Source of the DNA: Bradysia coprophila
Taxonomy: Eukaryota > Arthropoda > Insecta > Diptera > Sciaridae
Length of the DNA stretch: 64,000 nt
Assembly (NCBI RefSeq): GCF_014529535.1
Contig: NW_023503337.1
Location: forward strand, 1-64,000
Direction: 5' to 3'
The notes below the pieces were generated by a model. It had not been told where the DNA came from. It made no database searches and was given only the letters and a program-made list of their open reading frames with translations. Each line of letters opens with the position of its first letter. The first letter of the stretch is position 1. The position numbers were made by a program, and so were the translations under genes. Positions 37,217-50,182 of this stretch are shown piece by piece.

Positions 37217-37405
37217 AATCGGTATAAAATATTTTATTTTATTAAAATGGACTGCCCGTTTTAAAGACACGCCTATTTCACTTAAATTAGACACACCTTT
37301 AACGTTAACATTATGAACTTAAATTGAAAAGAGGCGGGTCCTTTCTTCTACAGGAGGCGGGTTCTAAATTTTGGACTTGGACTAAGTTCGGAGATATGGT
37401 TTTAG

Positions 37406-40400
37406 CGATTTCCGACCAATGGCCAATTCACACCATGATTCTGAACGTTGAAGTTCTATGAAGAGAACCTTTTGCTCATCTCGAACCGAAGTTTATCATC
37501 TCGATGTATCTGTTTTCAGCAGATAGGTCTACTATATTGTAAATAAAAAGCTTAGATCAGCTGTGTCATAATTCACTGTTGGATACCTTTTGTTTAAGAA
37601 TAAAAAAGTGAGTAAAGAGAATTATGCGGAATATTTTTTACTATATTTGTAAGTGCGATTTCTACGTACCTACTTGCTCATTCTTTATATGGACCTATTA
37701 TAAGCTTTGAACATCAGTGCGATACATTTATAGAGCCCAGAACAAAAAAACGTTTACTGTTAAATGCCCCAAAACGACAAAAATGTGTTTTTATCAATTT
37801 GCTTGAGTTTGTTTGAAGGCAGCAAATGTAAATCATATTCGCAACGAATAGAAGGTTGACGTGATTTGCCTAATGAACGTTTAATTGTTAAGATATCGCT
37901 TCTTTTACCTTTACACGACATAGAGTGAGATTGTGGTGGTAAAAAAAAGCTGCTGTTCTCGCTATCAATCTTTGGTTTCACTTTGTTAAGTTAAAATTGC
38001 GGTTCCCCTTGTAGGCTGTTTTGTTAAGTTTCAAACAATCAAGTAAAGGGCGCGTAAAAAAATCCATTTTTTTGCAGCCCAGTTAATGCACCCAGTAAAA
38101 GAACTAAACGTTTGATGCAAACCATCAAATTTACCTCTTTAAAAGAGGAACACACTATTACGATAAGATTCATTTCATGTACATTCCTTCTCACAGTTTG
38201 AATAGGCATGTAGATGTAGACAGTAATAGCCTAACTTTCGCTATGTGCCTTGAAACGTTAGGACAGTAATATGCACCAATTACAATTATTCAACTTATTC
38301 ATTCATATCTCAGCCGTCAGTCGCCATTCCAAGAAATTAACGTAGCTGTTCCCATAAAAAATTAATTTAATTTGTGACCCTCAAAGGGAAATTGTTGATT
38401 AATAGTTCCTCGGTGCATTTGAATTTCTATAAATAACCAACGCATCTTATTAAACGAGATATGTTACATGCGTGCGAACGCCATCGTTTAACGGTTAGAA
38501 TTAATTGGCTAAATCAATTTTGCACCTGAAACACAGACGTTTAAAATGGTCACTCATAAGTGCTATTGGAAATGGAAAAAAGGAGAAAAAAAGAACGATC
38601 ATCATCATCCCAGATCCATACATTGTGTACTGGGTCGTAACTCATGACCTGTCTGATGGTTTTCGTTGGACGTACCTTCTCGTTGGACAATTTTCTTTAA
38701 ACGAGATAATAATAATAAAATGTTTTGCAATAAAAATACTAAGTACAAAGTTTTAGTACCTATTAAATAGTACGGCGAGGAACGCTAATAAGACAGGCAC
38801 CGAGGAAAATGTCCGATTATATAAGCTCAATTTTCCCCGAGATCAATCCAGTATAAAATTTGACACCGATTCTACACGATAGTCTCAGTCCCTTATAGGG
38901 TTCGAACATCTAATGTTATATATTATTTCTCTAGCTAGGTTATGCCCTAGTTTAGTATGAATAAGCACAAGCAGGACATAGTAGTACTTAAGCCTCCGTA
39001 TGTAATTGTCGTCATTCAATCTATTACATCTTCCGATTGCCAGTACTGCCTAGTTCGGTAAAAAATCTTTCACCTAATTTGTTCAAACATACATTTAGCT
39101 ATAAAAGAAAACATCAACCGTCATCATTTATTTTAAATGTCGCTAACAGATGACTAGCCGTTACGTTAAAAAATAGTAGGCTGCTTTTTCTCTCGCACTT
39201 TATTATGTTTCTGCTTTAGCTTATCTTTATACTTATTACTGTAAGATAAAAGTTTAAAGTGTAAAGGACTGATGGTATTGGAATAGGTTTTGCATTCCTT
39301 TCATTACGACAGGAGACAGAAGTCATGCTTTCTTGGTGTGAATGAAAACACACTGATTTACGTCTAACATACGAGTGTTCTTTCGAAAGCTTCGAGCTTC
39401 TTTTGGATTTTATTGGAAAAGTGGAAGATTTAAATGGAATTAAATAGCTCAGAGCTCTCCAAAACACAAATGCGTTACGTTATTTTGGCTTAAACGGCAT
39501 TTGAAATGGTAGGAGCAGTGCAATTTAATTGTTCATTATATGAATGGTACAAAATCCAATTCTGTTAAACGCACACAGTCCCGAAAAATAGCATTAATCA
39601 AATCGCAGATTCTTCTCTGTGTCCAGTTCTTTGTGGAAGGAAATCGGTAAAATAAAATTTGCAAAAGTGCACAACAACATGCAGTGTATGTATTATATTA
39701 CGCTTTCCGTACATATATGTGTATAACCAACCACGAGTGTAGCTAAAACTACATAGTACTTCCAGTACGATAATATACATAAAAAAGAGTAATTCGTATG
39801 GATACCTATCTGATTCTCTGTTATTTATGCGATTAATCTTCTTCATTTCTTGTGCAAAAATCAAATTTAAAATATATTTATAGCATACAACGAAACAAGT
39901 TCAGCATAAGCAGATGAGTCATTCTAATGTCATTTATATATACTCCATTCATTTATATTTATACCTTTTAGCATCTCATCTCCTAATCCAAGATGATCGC
40001 TTCGCTCGTAGTACATTTTTCTGTTACAACGCTGATGGAATATGCGCTCTTTTATTACGAGGATGACGACCTTTGAAGGCCGTGTGTAGCTTCTCTTATA
40101 TACCATATTATTTTACGATTAGCTGTTACAAGACGCAAAAAAAGATTATGTACAAAGCTACGAAACGTACAATAGCAAAGCGTTTCTCTTTTCTTATTTT
40201 TATAAATTTTTTTCGCTTTTTTTTGCAATCCACACAGCTATAGATTATTTATATTGTTGTTATAATGTTCAATCAATATCATCAGTTATTTAAAAGAAAA
40301 TAAAAAAAATGCCAATCTGAAGATGTATTACCCCAATGATCATTTATATAAATTAAGTAAGTTAAAGGAATTTATGGAATATTCTTCATCACTTTTCAAA

Positions 40401-41238
40401 ACAAATTGATTTGGTCAAATCGGACTAAGAGACATGGTTAACGTTTATATATATTTATATATATTATGCATTACACATACGTGTTGTACCTGGTATAATA
40501 TGTATATACACGCATAATATATACCCGGTTCGCATATTTATATCCTTTGCATTTACCTACTTTAAATTAAAACTAAAAGAAAATTCTTTCATACCTTTAT
40601 TCTCCAATAATAAGCACTCAACACCATCAGGTCCATTGAACTTGAACAAAGATGAATGCAGACGCCACAGATATACGTACAAATAAAAAAAAAATTTGCG
40701 TCCGTCATATTAAGTATGTTGCGCTCATGGGTAATATTAGTTGTCTATTTGTTTGTTAAAATGTTTGCACATTATTTAATTGACTTTGATTGCAGAGACA
40801 CACTCACACCGACCTATCATGATGTAAAGATGTGATGTGTTTTTTTTTTGAATTTGGAGAATTTTTTGTTATTAAATTTTGTGATTTTATTAAACAAATT
40901 AATTTTTTGTCTGTGTTTGATTATAACACTGCTGTACGTGGAGTTTTTTTTTGCTGTCTCTGGCAAAAACACGGACATGATATGACTACAACTCATCACT
41001 GACCCCTAAAGTAAAAAAGAGGTCGTTTTCTCCGAATATTTTTTTTTTGTCTTGAGTCATTTCGTTTCTCAGCTTACGTACTAACAAAGTTCTTGTTAGG
41101 TCTAACATTCAAAAATATTTCAAGCTAATAGGAATTCTAACCCAATTGATCAGCGATTTCTACGAAAGCCTATTTTACACTAATTAACACAAGTTTTGAG
41201 CACAAAATGGTGGCATATTGCACATGACTTTATTACCT
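37406..41238. other. Gene-free AT-rich stretch
   Basis: No coding exon or RNA gene was recognised. One copy of the dispersed motif (TGTCGCTAACAGATGA) lies at 39138-39153, preceded by AAAGAAAACATCAACC. Tracts of TATATATTTATATATATTA occur near 40445. Confidence 0.45.
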
Positions 41239-41364
41239 ACAGGCTTTAACATTTCAAATGTCTCACTGTCATTTTTTCCAAAGAATGTCATTGTGAATTC
41301 GCAATGACACAATGAAATTCTCTGAAAAATTTGATAGTGAGACATTTGAAATGTTAAAGACTGT
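41239..41364. mobile_element. Foldback MITE (about 126 bp)
   Basis: ACAGGCTTTAACATTTCAAA then TGTCTCACTGTCA on the left is mirrored by TGATAGTGAGACATTTGAAA then TGTTAAAGACTGT on the right. The centre repeats AATGTCATTGTGAATTCGCA with its partial complement. No coding capacity. Confidence 0.6.
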
Positions 41365-44300
41365 ATCGTTAGTTTTAGAAGGACGACAAAAACGACTCAT
41401 AATGGTTTACTATGCGCAGCAATAAAGTACACGATTTTGGATCAGAACAACTGAAGTAACAGATTCTATTCTACAGGTGGAAAGCTAATGTGTTCAGTGA
41501 ATATACTGAATCATTATAGCCTCGCCAAAAAACAGGAAAGAAATCCCAATGAATCTGATGCTAAATTTTGGAACTATGGTGTGGGCATTAAAATATGATA
41601 AATAAAGGCTAAATTGACATAGAAATTGGAAAGGGCTCAAAGGGCTCAAATGCACTGGAATAATTAGATAACGTTCTCATGAATTGGTTTTCAACTATCG
41701 AATAGTGGTGATTTAGAGATGCCTTTCGAAAGCTACATGTTTTATCATCAAAACTTGTAAATGCAGCAGTGCTAATTGAATTTGATTAAATAAAATTATA
41801 TCCAACTTGAGAGTATTATGCAGCAATTCTGTATAACAACCTTTGCTGTCGAATAAACTTTTAGATCAAACGTATTGAATAATCCCTATTCACGGGATAA
41901 CTAATTGACGTGTTTATGCTATACTAATTTGTTACCAACATCAGTATGAGATGACCCAGTACGGATTGCAACTACTATTATTAGTTAATTTTAGCACAAA
42001 TTAAAACTGTAATCGATAATTGAATTTAAAAAAAATATCGATAAACGAAGCAATTAAAACGTTTAGCAAATTTGCATAAAATTCTAAGCAGATGTGCTGC
42101 TATGTCAATGAAAAAATTATTATTCAAAATCATAAAATTCAATTAAATTTTCAACAACAACATTCGAAGGGATTAGCATGAATTAGCAATGTTACAGAAG
42201 AAAATGTTCAATAAAGATCAAACATTAAATTGTTAAGTCTTTTCGAATGGTCCGCTTCTGCTTTGTTGATAATTTGCAAGTTGCTGAGTCTAGTCGATAT
42301 AAATCTGCTCTGACAGATACTTAAAAAAATGGTTAGAAAAATGAACTTGTTTAAGGATAAGCGTAACGAAACTAGTCACTCTACTACAGACAGTTACAAC
42401 TGATATGTAAAGTCTAACTCAAAATTTTTTTATTTTTTTTTATGAGAAGCATAGATAGTGTGAAGTGCAGGTGATTCCGGCGACTACCTTGATTGGTATC
42501 GTATATTGTATCTTCACTTCAAATCCATTTATTACGATTTACATTCCGAGTTAAAAGAAATTTAACCGAAAACAGACAGGAACTTTTTTTTTAAATGCAA
42601 TAATAATCTTTTAAGAAGATTAGCTGAATGCTCTTTCACAATTAAGTCATATCGAAAGGAGTTATACGAGCATTACACTTCGTCGAAATATAATGGCAAA
42701 AATTTTATATTTACACAAGTGTATGCCAATCAGTTCATTAAGAACATTTTACAACGCGCACAGTAAAAGCCAAGTCATATTTTTAGCGATTTAAAGAAAA
42801 GTTTATGCATTAGGGGTCTTTGCAATATAAAGAAAAGTTTTGGTCATGCGTTCAAATTTGGTTTACGAAATGCTCTAAAAACGTTGCATGAGATAGGTAT
42901 TTCAGCTGCGGAATAAGAATGACAGCTCGCTGTGATTCACTTCAGGTTATACTCTTCACTGAGTGTATAGAAGTAAAAACGGACAGATTAGAAATGTTAA
43001 ATGTCGAATGTCCTGGGAGGCATAGTCAGAATTTCGTGTGTTTGTGGCCAATTTGTAATGATGTTTGTTTAACATTTTTAGATATGACTACACATTAACT
43101 TACTGGTCAAAGGCATAAGTTATAACTACTCATCAACACAATAATGTTGAGGGAATGAAACTACCCGCTACTCATGTGTTATCTAAAACGACAGCAATAA
43201 GAAGCGATGGGTTTGAGGAATATTTGTTTTATGTATGTAGCAAAATGTATTTCAAAACTTTTGAAGTAGAAGATTTCGCATCAATTACTAGACGGTTCAT
43301 TTAAACAACAGAAGTAACAGATTTTATGACTACTGTAGAAATGAAACTTCAAACTTCTGTTGACTTCTTTTGCATATGATGGTAGCGTCAGATTTTTCTT
43401 GCAATTCAATATTGTTAGTGTTGCGTCTAAGGCAATTTACAACTTCCACTTCATACAAAAGTCAATTTTGTCGACGTTTATTCTTTCGTTACCTATTTGA
43501 TATCGATTAGCAAGTATATTTGTCATTTGTAATTGGCTATAAAGTTTTGTGAAAAGCGTCGCCTTAACAATTTGCATTATTAATGGAATACTATCGACTA
43601 CCCGCTTGTCATCTGCTCTTTATCACGGACGATTGATTACCAGACGACATTTTAATGTTGAATAAAAAAAGTTTAAATCTTAAATCTCATTGACCATCAT
43701 CAATTTTAAGCGAAACGAATGAAAAAAAGAAGAGGAAAAAATAGAAAAGGAAACAAAAAAATATTTCATTAACACTTTCAATGTTTCAACTATTACACAT
43801 CGCAAATGCGCATTATCATAATCTTACATTTTTAGGATGAGCAAATATCTCGAGTATATTCAAATGTTATTCTGATACCGGTATGTCCATCAAGATTGTA
43901 TTTCAATTTTATCAAAGAGAAATACTATGAAAGAACACTTAATGTGACCACAAATTCTGGAATTTATTTCTAGAGATAAGCTGACCGACCAGTGTATAAT
44001 ATAGGCTTCACTAAAAATAAACATTGCAAATTTTTGCCTTCATAACAAAGTTAAGTTTATTGACAATATTTTTTTTTTCTTGTTATTAATAATATTTTAA
44101 TAAATAAATCGATCGATCGTTCGCTGTTTCATAAATTTTATAATTAATAAAAAACAGCGTCATTGTACATAATATGAAAGCGGAATATTAATAAATATAC
44201 CTAACACTCACTCTCTACTGATGCCAGCAGTTGACTTTAATTTTATTATTATACCTTTCGGACTTACCGTATAAAACTTCGTTTTATTTCATTTTATGAT

Positions 44301-44647
44301 TTACGAATTTCTTACTATCTTTGACAGTCTTCTCTCCACTTGATGATGTGCAAAATAAAAAAAAATGAAAAAAAAAAAATATTATGCAGCCTAAGAACTC
44401 ACCACTTTGCGATTGAGGCTATTGAATATAGACAGAATTATGTATATTGAACGACCTTCACGGCTGTATGAAGAGAAGAACATAACAATATAAAAAAAGA
44501 TTCGATTTCGTTGTCTTATCTCATCAGTTGATTTCGTCATTTAGAAGAAACTCAAAATTTCAAAAAGCGTTAAATGTGTCAAACAAACGCGGTTATTAAA
44601 AAATAATTTGTTTTTGCTAATTTAGACGAAGAATTCGAGAAAAAAAA
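41365..44647. other. Gene-free AT-rich stretch
   Basis: No coding signal was recognised. A GATCGATCGATCGTTCG tract lies near 44109. Degenerate GAAGTA(A/G)-AGATTT motifs recur (about 41452, 43245 and 43309). Confidence 0.4.
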
Positions 44648-46286
44648 ATGATGGGACGAAGTAAAATTGGCATGGTCAATTTTGTGATGGATTTTTACCA
44701 AGCTAAGAAAATAACACCGCTGCTGTTCAATGGTAATGGTAGCATTAGAGATTGCCAGATGAATGAGGAACACAATCCCATGCCAAGCGAAAAACAATTT
44801 TTCAAAGACCTTGAAACAAGAAAAATACGTAAGAAATAGATCCATGAAAACTGATAGGATGTCCTTAAATAATTTATGTTAATGAGCAACCTATACGACT
44901 TTGATGTTCGCACAGGTATATTTATTGAACTTGAAATCATCATCGATATATTCTAAGCATTTTATATACAAGTGAGACGCCTTACACATCTTATCGATTA
45001 AATGTCTTTTAATAGATATTCAATTATACTTTTTTTATTACTATTATTCGAAGGAGGTACATGTGTCTTGCTTGCTATATTTCTGTTTTTCTAATGTTTC
45101 TATCGATGTAGCAGTAACAGGGTGGTGTGATGATAAAGTACAGCAAACAATATTCATTTCATATTACTTTCAATTTTTTTTACGGAATGTTTTAAATGGA
45201 TTTGATGGTATTTGCACCCGGACGCGGATACGAGTAGGCTACTTTTAACCTATTCAAATCTCAACACTGGTAACTTAATGATTTATCAATCGAGAGAGAA
45301 GCTACGCAAGAAAATTTTGGGACAGGTGCGACCAATAGAAGGAAATAGTACGCCAAAAGACATCAGTAGAAGTAGCTGCGACAGTGCTCCCTTTCGCCAC
45401 CATTTTCACTTTAAAAGACTTCTCTGTTGAATTCGCTCTTGTGAATATTTGACACATAAGAGAGAGCGAACGTCGGGATGTACTAAAACTCCTTAAAAAC
45501 GTTATAATATTGCAACTTAACCTATTTATTGATCTTAATCTAATGGACTTTTAATTGTTTATCTTAACGATATGATCAAGTGGGAGCGAACGGTTTTCCA
45601 AACTCCTATCACGTAGCAAATATTGGTCCGATTGAAAAACTAATTACTGTTCCTGAGGTCCTGAGGTCATTTGCTATACGCTAACACTTTATTTGACTAA
45701 AATCCTGCGAGAAAAATTTGATAATTTTTCTCTTGATATTACTAACACTGGATCTGATATATTCGTGGCATAGCGACGCGTTTTTGTATTGATAACGTAA
45801 AAGAATAGTTGACGATAAAAAATTACTGCCATAGTACCGTTCCAGATGCTGTTCCAGCTGTAGAGCCCCCGGAAAGAAGGAAAAAATCTGCATTTTGGCA
45901 CCAACTTTTTTTTCAACACTTCTGTGGGCTTGGAGCACAAAAGTACTGGGTTCATTTATATGTGGAACGATAGTGGGTGAGGCCAGCTACAAACAAGACC
46001 TGTAGGTCTTTCCAAGGCCGACATTCGTACAACATTACAACAATTTAAAATAATTTCTTCTTGAGTTATTGCCGAAAAACTGTTTTCGGTACCCTCTGAC
46101 ATGTCTTCACTTTTGAACGCTTTTCACAGAAAAAGAATTTTTTTTTTAGAAAAAGTGAAAGATACGTGTTTCTTAGAATTGAAAGACGAATCCAACGAGC
46201 TATCACTCATTAAAATCGGAGACCGCTTGTTCCCAAAGTTAAAAAAATCACCTGAAGATTTGGCGATATCACTCTTAACTCTTTAG
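44648..46286 (+). CDS. Possible two-exon hypothetical gene
   Basis: Not recognised. Exon 44648-44828 starts with ATGATGGGACG and ends at a donor (ATAC|GTAAGA) in phase 1. Exon 46150-46286 follows a polypyrimidine acceptor (a T-run then TTAG) in the matching phase and ends with TAG. The joined frame would be 105 residues, mostly charged, with DFYQAKKITPLLF, EKQFFKDLETRKI and KDESNELSLIKIGD segments. It has no signal peptide or membrane segment. Evidence is only phase agreement and protein-like composition, so it may be spurious, or part of a larger gene that also includes the frame disrupted by the retroelement at 46590. Confidence 0.25.
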
Positions 46287-46589
46287 ACACCTTATAGATT
46301 GAGGACCAATGGAAACTGGTTACATCATATATCACGCTGATGCACTTTCCGTGAATGTAAGGTGTTCTTCTTTTATCAACAATCATTTTTAATCGTTAAG
46401 ATTACATAGTTAAACGATATAATTTGTATAAAATATGTTGACGTTGAGATTTTAATGCTTTAGAACAACTGTGTGGTCAGGCCATTTGTCTCACAATTTT
46501 TTTTTATTTATGTTAGAATTTTGGCACAAGAAATTTGCTCTTCTTCAATCGAGATGTTCAATCAATTTAAACAAATCGGAAATTTGACG

Positions 46590-48146
46590 GAAGAAACCGA
46601 AGATAGACCAATAATAAGAAACGTGGGATCGGAGGATATGCCCGACATAACTGTTGATGAAATCAAGGCCTCAGTAGCCGAGATGAAAAACAAAAAGTCT
46701 CCCGGAGAAGATGGTGTTCCAGTGGAAGCCATTAAACTAGGTGGAGACTCATTATTAAAGGCAATCACGGCTTTGTTTAATCAATGTCTCCAATGGGAAG
46801 AAGTACCAGAAGCCTGGGAAAATGCGGTAATTACATTGCTGCATAAAAAAGGAGACATAACAAAGCTGGAAAATTACCGACCCATAAGCCTATTGTCAAC
46901 ACTCTACAAGTTGTTTATGAAAATCATTACGAAGAGGAACACTAACAAGTTCGACTTCTACCAACCTGTTGAACAAGCTGCTTTCAGATCTGGTTTCAGC
47001 ACATTTCAGACCATTTGCAGGTGATGAGAACGCTTATTGAGAAGTGTCGTGAATACAACATCGACATTGTCGTGCTATTCATAGACTTCGAAAAAGCTTT
47101 CGATTCAGTGGAAACATGGTCGATATTGGACGCATTAGACGAATGTAGAGTAGACTCAAGGTACTCCAACACAATTCAATATGTGTACAAAAATGCTACT
47201 TCATGTAAACTTCATAAGAGCACGGAGAAATTCAGAATTGGCCGAGGTGTAAGGCAGGGTGACACCATTTCACCGAAATTATTCACGGCGATTCTGCAGA
47301 GTGTTTTTAGGAAGTTAAACTGGAGTAAAATGGGAATAAAGATAAATGGAGAGTACCTGAGCAATCTCCGCTTTGCTGATGACATTGTACCGATAGCAGC
47401 GAATCTAGGTCAGGCTCAGCTTATGCTACAACAGTTAAGTGAAGAGGCAAGCAAAGTTGGCCTCAAGATGAACTTATCGAAAACAAAAGTCATGACCAAC
47501 ATCGGGGACGATAGAGAAATCAAAATTGGTGACACTGTCATTGAACGAGTCTACAGCTATGTATATCTAGGACATAAAATGAAGTTAGGTCTGGACAACC
47601 AAACTGCAGAAATAAGACGTAGGATTGGTCTTGCATGGGCAGCGTTCGGAAAACTCAGACTAATTTTCAAAAGCAAAATGAATAATAGTCTGAAACGCAA
47701 AGTTTTCGACACTTGTGTCCTTCCAGTGCTCACTTATGGAGCGGAAACGTTAACCTTAACGAAAGCATCCGAAGATAAATTGAGAGTGACACAAAGAGCC
47801 ATGGAACGGAGTATGCTTGGAATAACACTCAGAGACAGAATGACGAATCAATGGATTCGACAACAAACCAGGGTCGTTGATGTCATGGCAAGAATAGCAT
47901 CTCTGAAATGGAGCTGGGCGGGACATATTGCAAGAAGGACAGATGAACGTTGGACCAAAACGATCATGAACTGGCGACCATATAAAAGACGAGCTATAGG
48001 TAGACCACCAGAGAGATGGACAAACGGAATTAAGAATATTGCAGGTACAAACTGGCAGCAAATGGCAATGGATCGTACGAAATGGAAAGAAGTTGGAGAG
48101 GCCTACATCCAGCAGTGGATAGAAACAGGCTGAAAAAGAAGAAGAA
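46590..48146 (+). mobile_element. 5'-truncated RTE-type non-LTR retrotransposon
   Basis: Carries most of a reverse transcriptase and its C-terminal region but no endonuclease domain. Visible motifs are NKKSPGEDGVPVEAIK, ENYRPISLLSTLYKL, LFIDFEKAFDSVE, RQGDTISPKLFTA and the catalytic LRFADDIV. The tail has VFDTCVLPVLTYGAETL, MLGITLRDRM, LKWSWAGHIARR and IGRPPERW, typical of RTE-clade polymerases in insects. The frame breaks once near 47000-47015, between QAAFRSGFS and LQVMRTLIEKC, so this copy is dead. After the stop there is a short GAAAAAGAAGAAGAAG tail, as in RTE elements. GGAAATTTGACG flanks it on both sides (46578-46589 and 48147-48158), a 12-bp target duplication that defines the ends. 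The upstream part of the open frame (46473-46589) belongs to the target site. Confidence 0.88.
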
Positions 48147-48158
48147 GGAAATTTGACG

Positions 48159-48270
48159 AAACAGCTGCCTATTTATTACCTTCAACAGGTGTGATTACAA
48201 TAGAGAAGCGACACAATCGGAATGAAAGGAATAAAAAATCACAAGAAACAATAGGACTGCTGTCAGAACG
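48159..48270. other. Target-site flank between RTE and hypothetical gene
   Basis: Short stretch after the target duplication; it begins AAACAGCTGCCTATTTATTA and reaches a donor-like CAACAG|GTGTGA. It continues the frame interrupted by the retroelement. Confidence 0.35.
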
Positions 48271-50182
48271 TTATCTTGCTCTTGCATTTAACACATCGGC
48301 GATGGCTCCCGATTCAACTCTTACATTTTCAATTGGGAAATTATTTTCGATAAATTCCAAGAATTCCACTAGAAATTGGGACCTCATAGTTTTTCCAATA
48401 ACAAAATCATTTTTAATTGTTCCCTTCAAAACCACAGTCCCTAGCTGCAAATCATTCAACTGCACTTTAACCATGTTATTCAGCTAAGAAACACCATTAA
48501 AGTTATTGACATCGATTATGAATGATGCATAAAACGGATATTACCAATCGTGTAAGTTCTAAATTATCGCTGATGTCATCATTGCAAAGCAAAAAATTTG
48601 TACATTTGATTCTTCCATTGCTTGTGCTTGAAACATTGGCGCTGGAGATGTTATTCATCATCGCAAGTTCATTACATGTATCAGATGACTCAAACTAATA
48701 ATGCACCCGGAGAGCTACTCATCAGGTAGAAACGTTCAACTTATTGCTTTTTATTATCGTTGTTTCCATAAAATCGTTGCTTTAAACATTAACTCGGGCA
48801 TATTACTTTGATGATCTCTTACCGTATAGCACTTACTGCCTGCGTTCTAACGAGTAATTTATTGGAACGAAATGTAATTTCAGATTCAATTTTGGTGTAA
48901 GGAAAATGCATGCACTGTGACAATTCTTTTACCTCTTCGAGTGCATGAACACGGATGAAAAAAAGCACGTAGAAAAGTCGAAGATAAGAGGAAAAAGATT
49001 CATTTTGTGTATTTTACACCTTTGACAATTATTGTCGTTATCTTTTTAATGTAATACGAGGAGCCCTTTTTCTGTTTACTACAATTGAATTCGTATTTTT
49101 GCGTCTCCTCTCCACCCACTCTTGTTGTATGAACATTGGCAACGATGGTACATTTCGCTTTGTAGCTGAGCGATAAAAAACAGAGAAAGAGAAAAAAATA
49201 TCGAAATGAATTAGTCTGAGTCTTCTTCATAACACTTAGATAGAGGTATCATTATTGGAAAATATTCTTTTCGAAAGAAAATGATCACGAAGCCATTGGA
49301 AATGAATCAGTGTGAATTTATTGAAAAGATTTCGTAAAAATTGCATTTCTTTTTAATATTAATGCCTTTTTTCCTGTTATTTCTCTGCTTTCATTTTGCA
49401 TATATTCATGCCACACTGATGCCAACATTTATTTATATTTTTTTCCTCTTCACCGGTTGCCCCGGTGAAGATAGCATTCCCACTGAGCCAAAGAATATAA
49501 TCAATTTTTGTTTTGAATAGCCTTCGTTTATTAGATTTCCTTATTTCGCTTATTATATGCATATAGACATTTACTTTCGCATGATTTCGTCATTACTTGC
49601 ATCGCAATTTTTGATATTACGTTATTTTCGAATTGAATAATAAACTGAATAAATAAAACTGATTCAATAGAACATATTGAATAAAGGATTTACTCAGTTA
49701 CAAAAGAATGGACGGTATTGATGGTTGTTTGTTTGAATGGTTTATTGTTGTAGAGAATATCTTACGTGCTTTAGTGATGACTGTAATAGGGTGCAGTCGT
49801 TCGGAGCCGGTCGTTAAATTTCTGACCAAATACTAATTTAAGTATTTAGGGAATCAAGTAATCTCTAGGAGATAATTCATCCTTATGAACTATTTAAATG
49901 GAATAGAATGCTACCAATAAGTTCTTAGTAACATTACCGAGGTGGAAACTACTTCGAAGAACGCTGTACCATGAATCTGTATGAAGCTGAGCCAACGACT
50001 TTGACTTTACGTCTATTTATATGTATAGTGACTTTTCTGGACCCTGCCTGCCATGACTTCCCGAAGTAATTTGCAATGCAGGGCAAATCATCAAGTTCGT
50101 CTTCTTCTGTCTGTACACCGCTTCCTATATCTATAAAATCTAACGAATTTATACCGATCATGTCATCATTACTAGGGACCAT
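48271..50182 (-). CDS. Unrecognised six-exon gene, possible FLYWCH-like segment
   Basis: I do not recognise the family. Six short exons on the minus strand join with matching phases: 50182-49970, 49482-49454 (29 nt), 49165-49020, 48934-48837, 48694-48545 and 48483-48271, giving 282 residues and a TAA stop. The start MVPSNDDMIG is the first Met after an in-frame TAA. An acidic stretch (QTEEDELDDL) follows. Across the exon 1/2/3 junctions the protein reads VVGSASYRFM-WECYLHRGNR-YKAKCTIVANV. Its W-x-C and K-A-K-C spacing recalls a degenerate FLYWCH-type finger, but the usual second Cys is Tyr and the His pair is unclear. The C-terminal third has EFLEFIENNFPIENVRVESG. Splice sites are decent (GTAAGT, GTAATA; CTCAG, TTAG). 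Exons 4-6 are the most secure; the 29-nt exon 2 is the least. Confidence 0.5.

Larger units (their letters stand above)
34567..37397. mobile_element. Foldback-like element with satellite-built inverted arms
   Basis: A 2.83-kb element. The terminal segments (about 34580-34747 and 37217-37387, near 170 bp each) are inverted copies differing at only a few positions; they begin TAGTCCAAGTCCAAAATTTA and include AACCCGCCTCCTGTAGAAGA. Inside them lie two opposed arrays of 34-bp units, about 52 copies on the left and 14 on the right. These flank a unique centre of about 210 bp (36530-36741) that itself has an imperfect 63-bp duplication (CCTAGGGAATTCA twice). The element is bounded by GGTTTTAG at 34559-34566 and 37398-37405, a candidate 8-bp target duplication. 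Arms made of short tandem repeats are the hallmark of Foldback/Galileo-type elements of Diptera. No transposase remains. Long open frames across the arrays are artefacts: three 34-bp units equal 34 codons, keeping all frames open. Confidence 0.8.

Noticed and set aside
38880..38910. GGTTCGAAC as a tRNA B box
   Set aside because: No A box or cloverleaf can be formed upstream.
46473..46589. N-terminal extension of the RTE reverse transcriptase frame
   Set aside because: It lies outside the 12-bp target duplication and is therefore flanking host sequence that happens to be in frame.
49000..49230. Single-exon secreted peptide starting MKKTQTNSF with a hydrophobic leader
   Set aside because: The leader falls in a polypyrimidine tract ending in a strong CAG acceptor; the downstream half fits better as exon 3 of the minus-strand gene.
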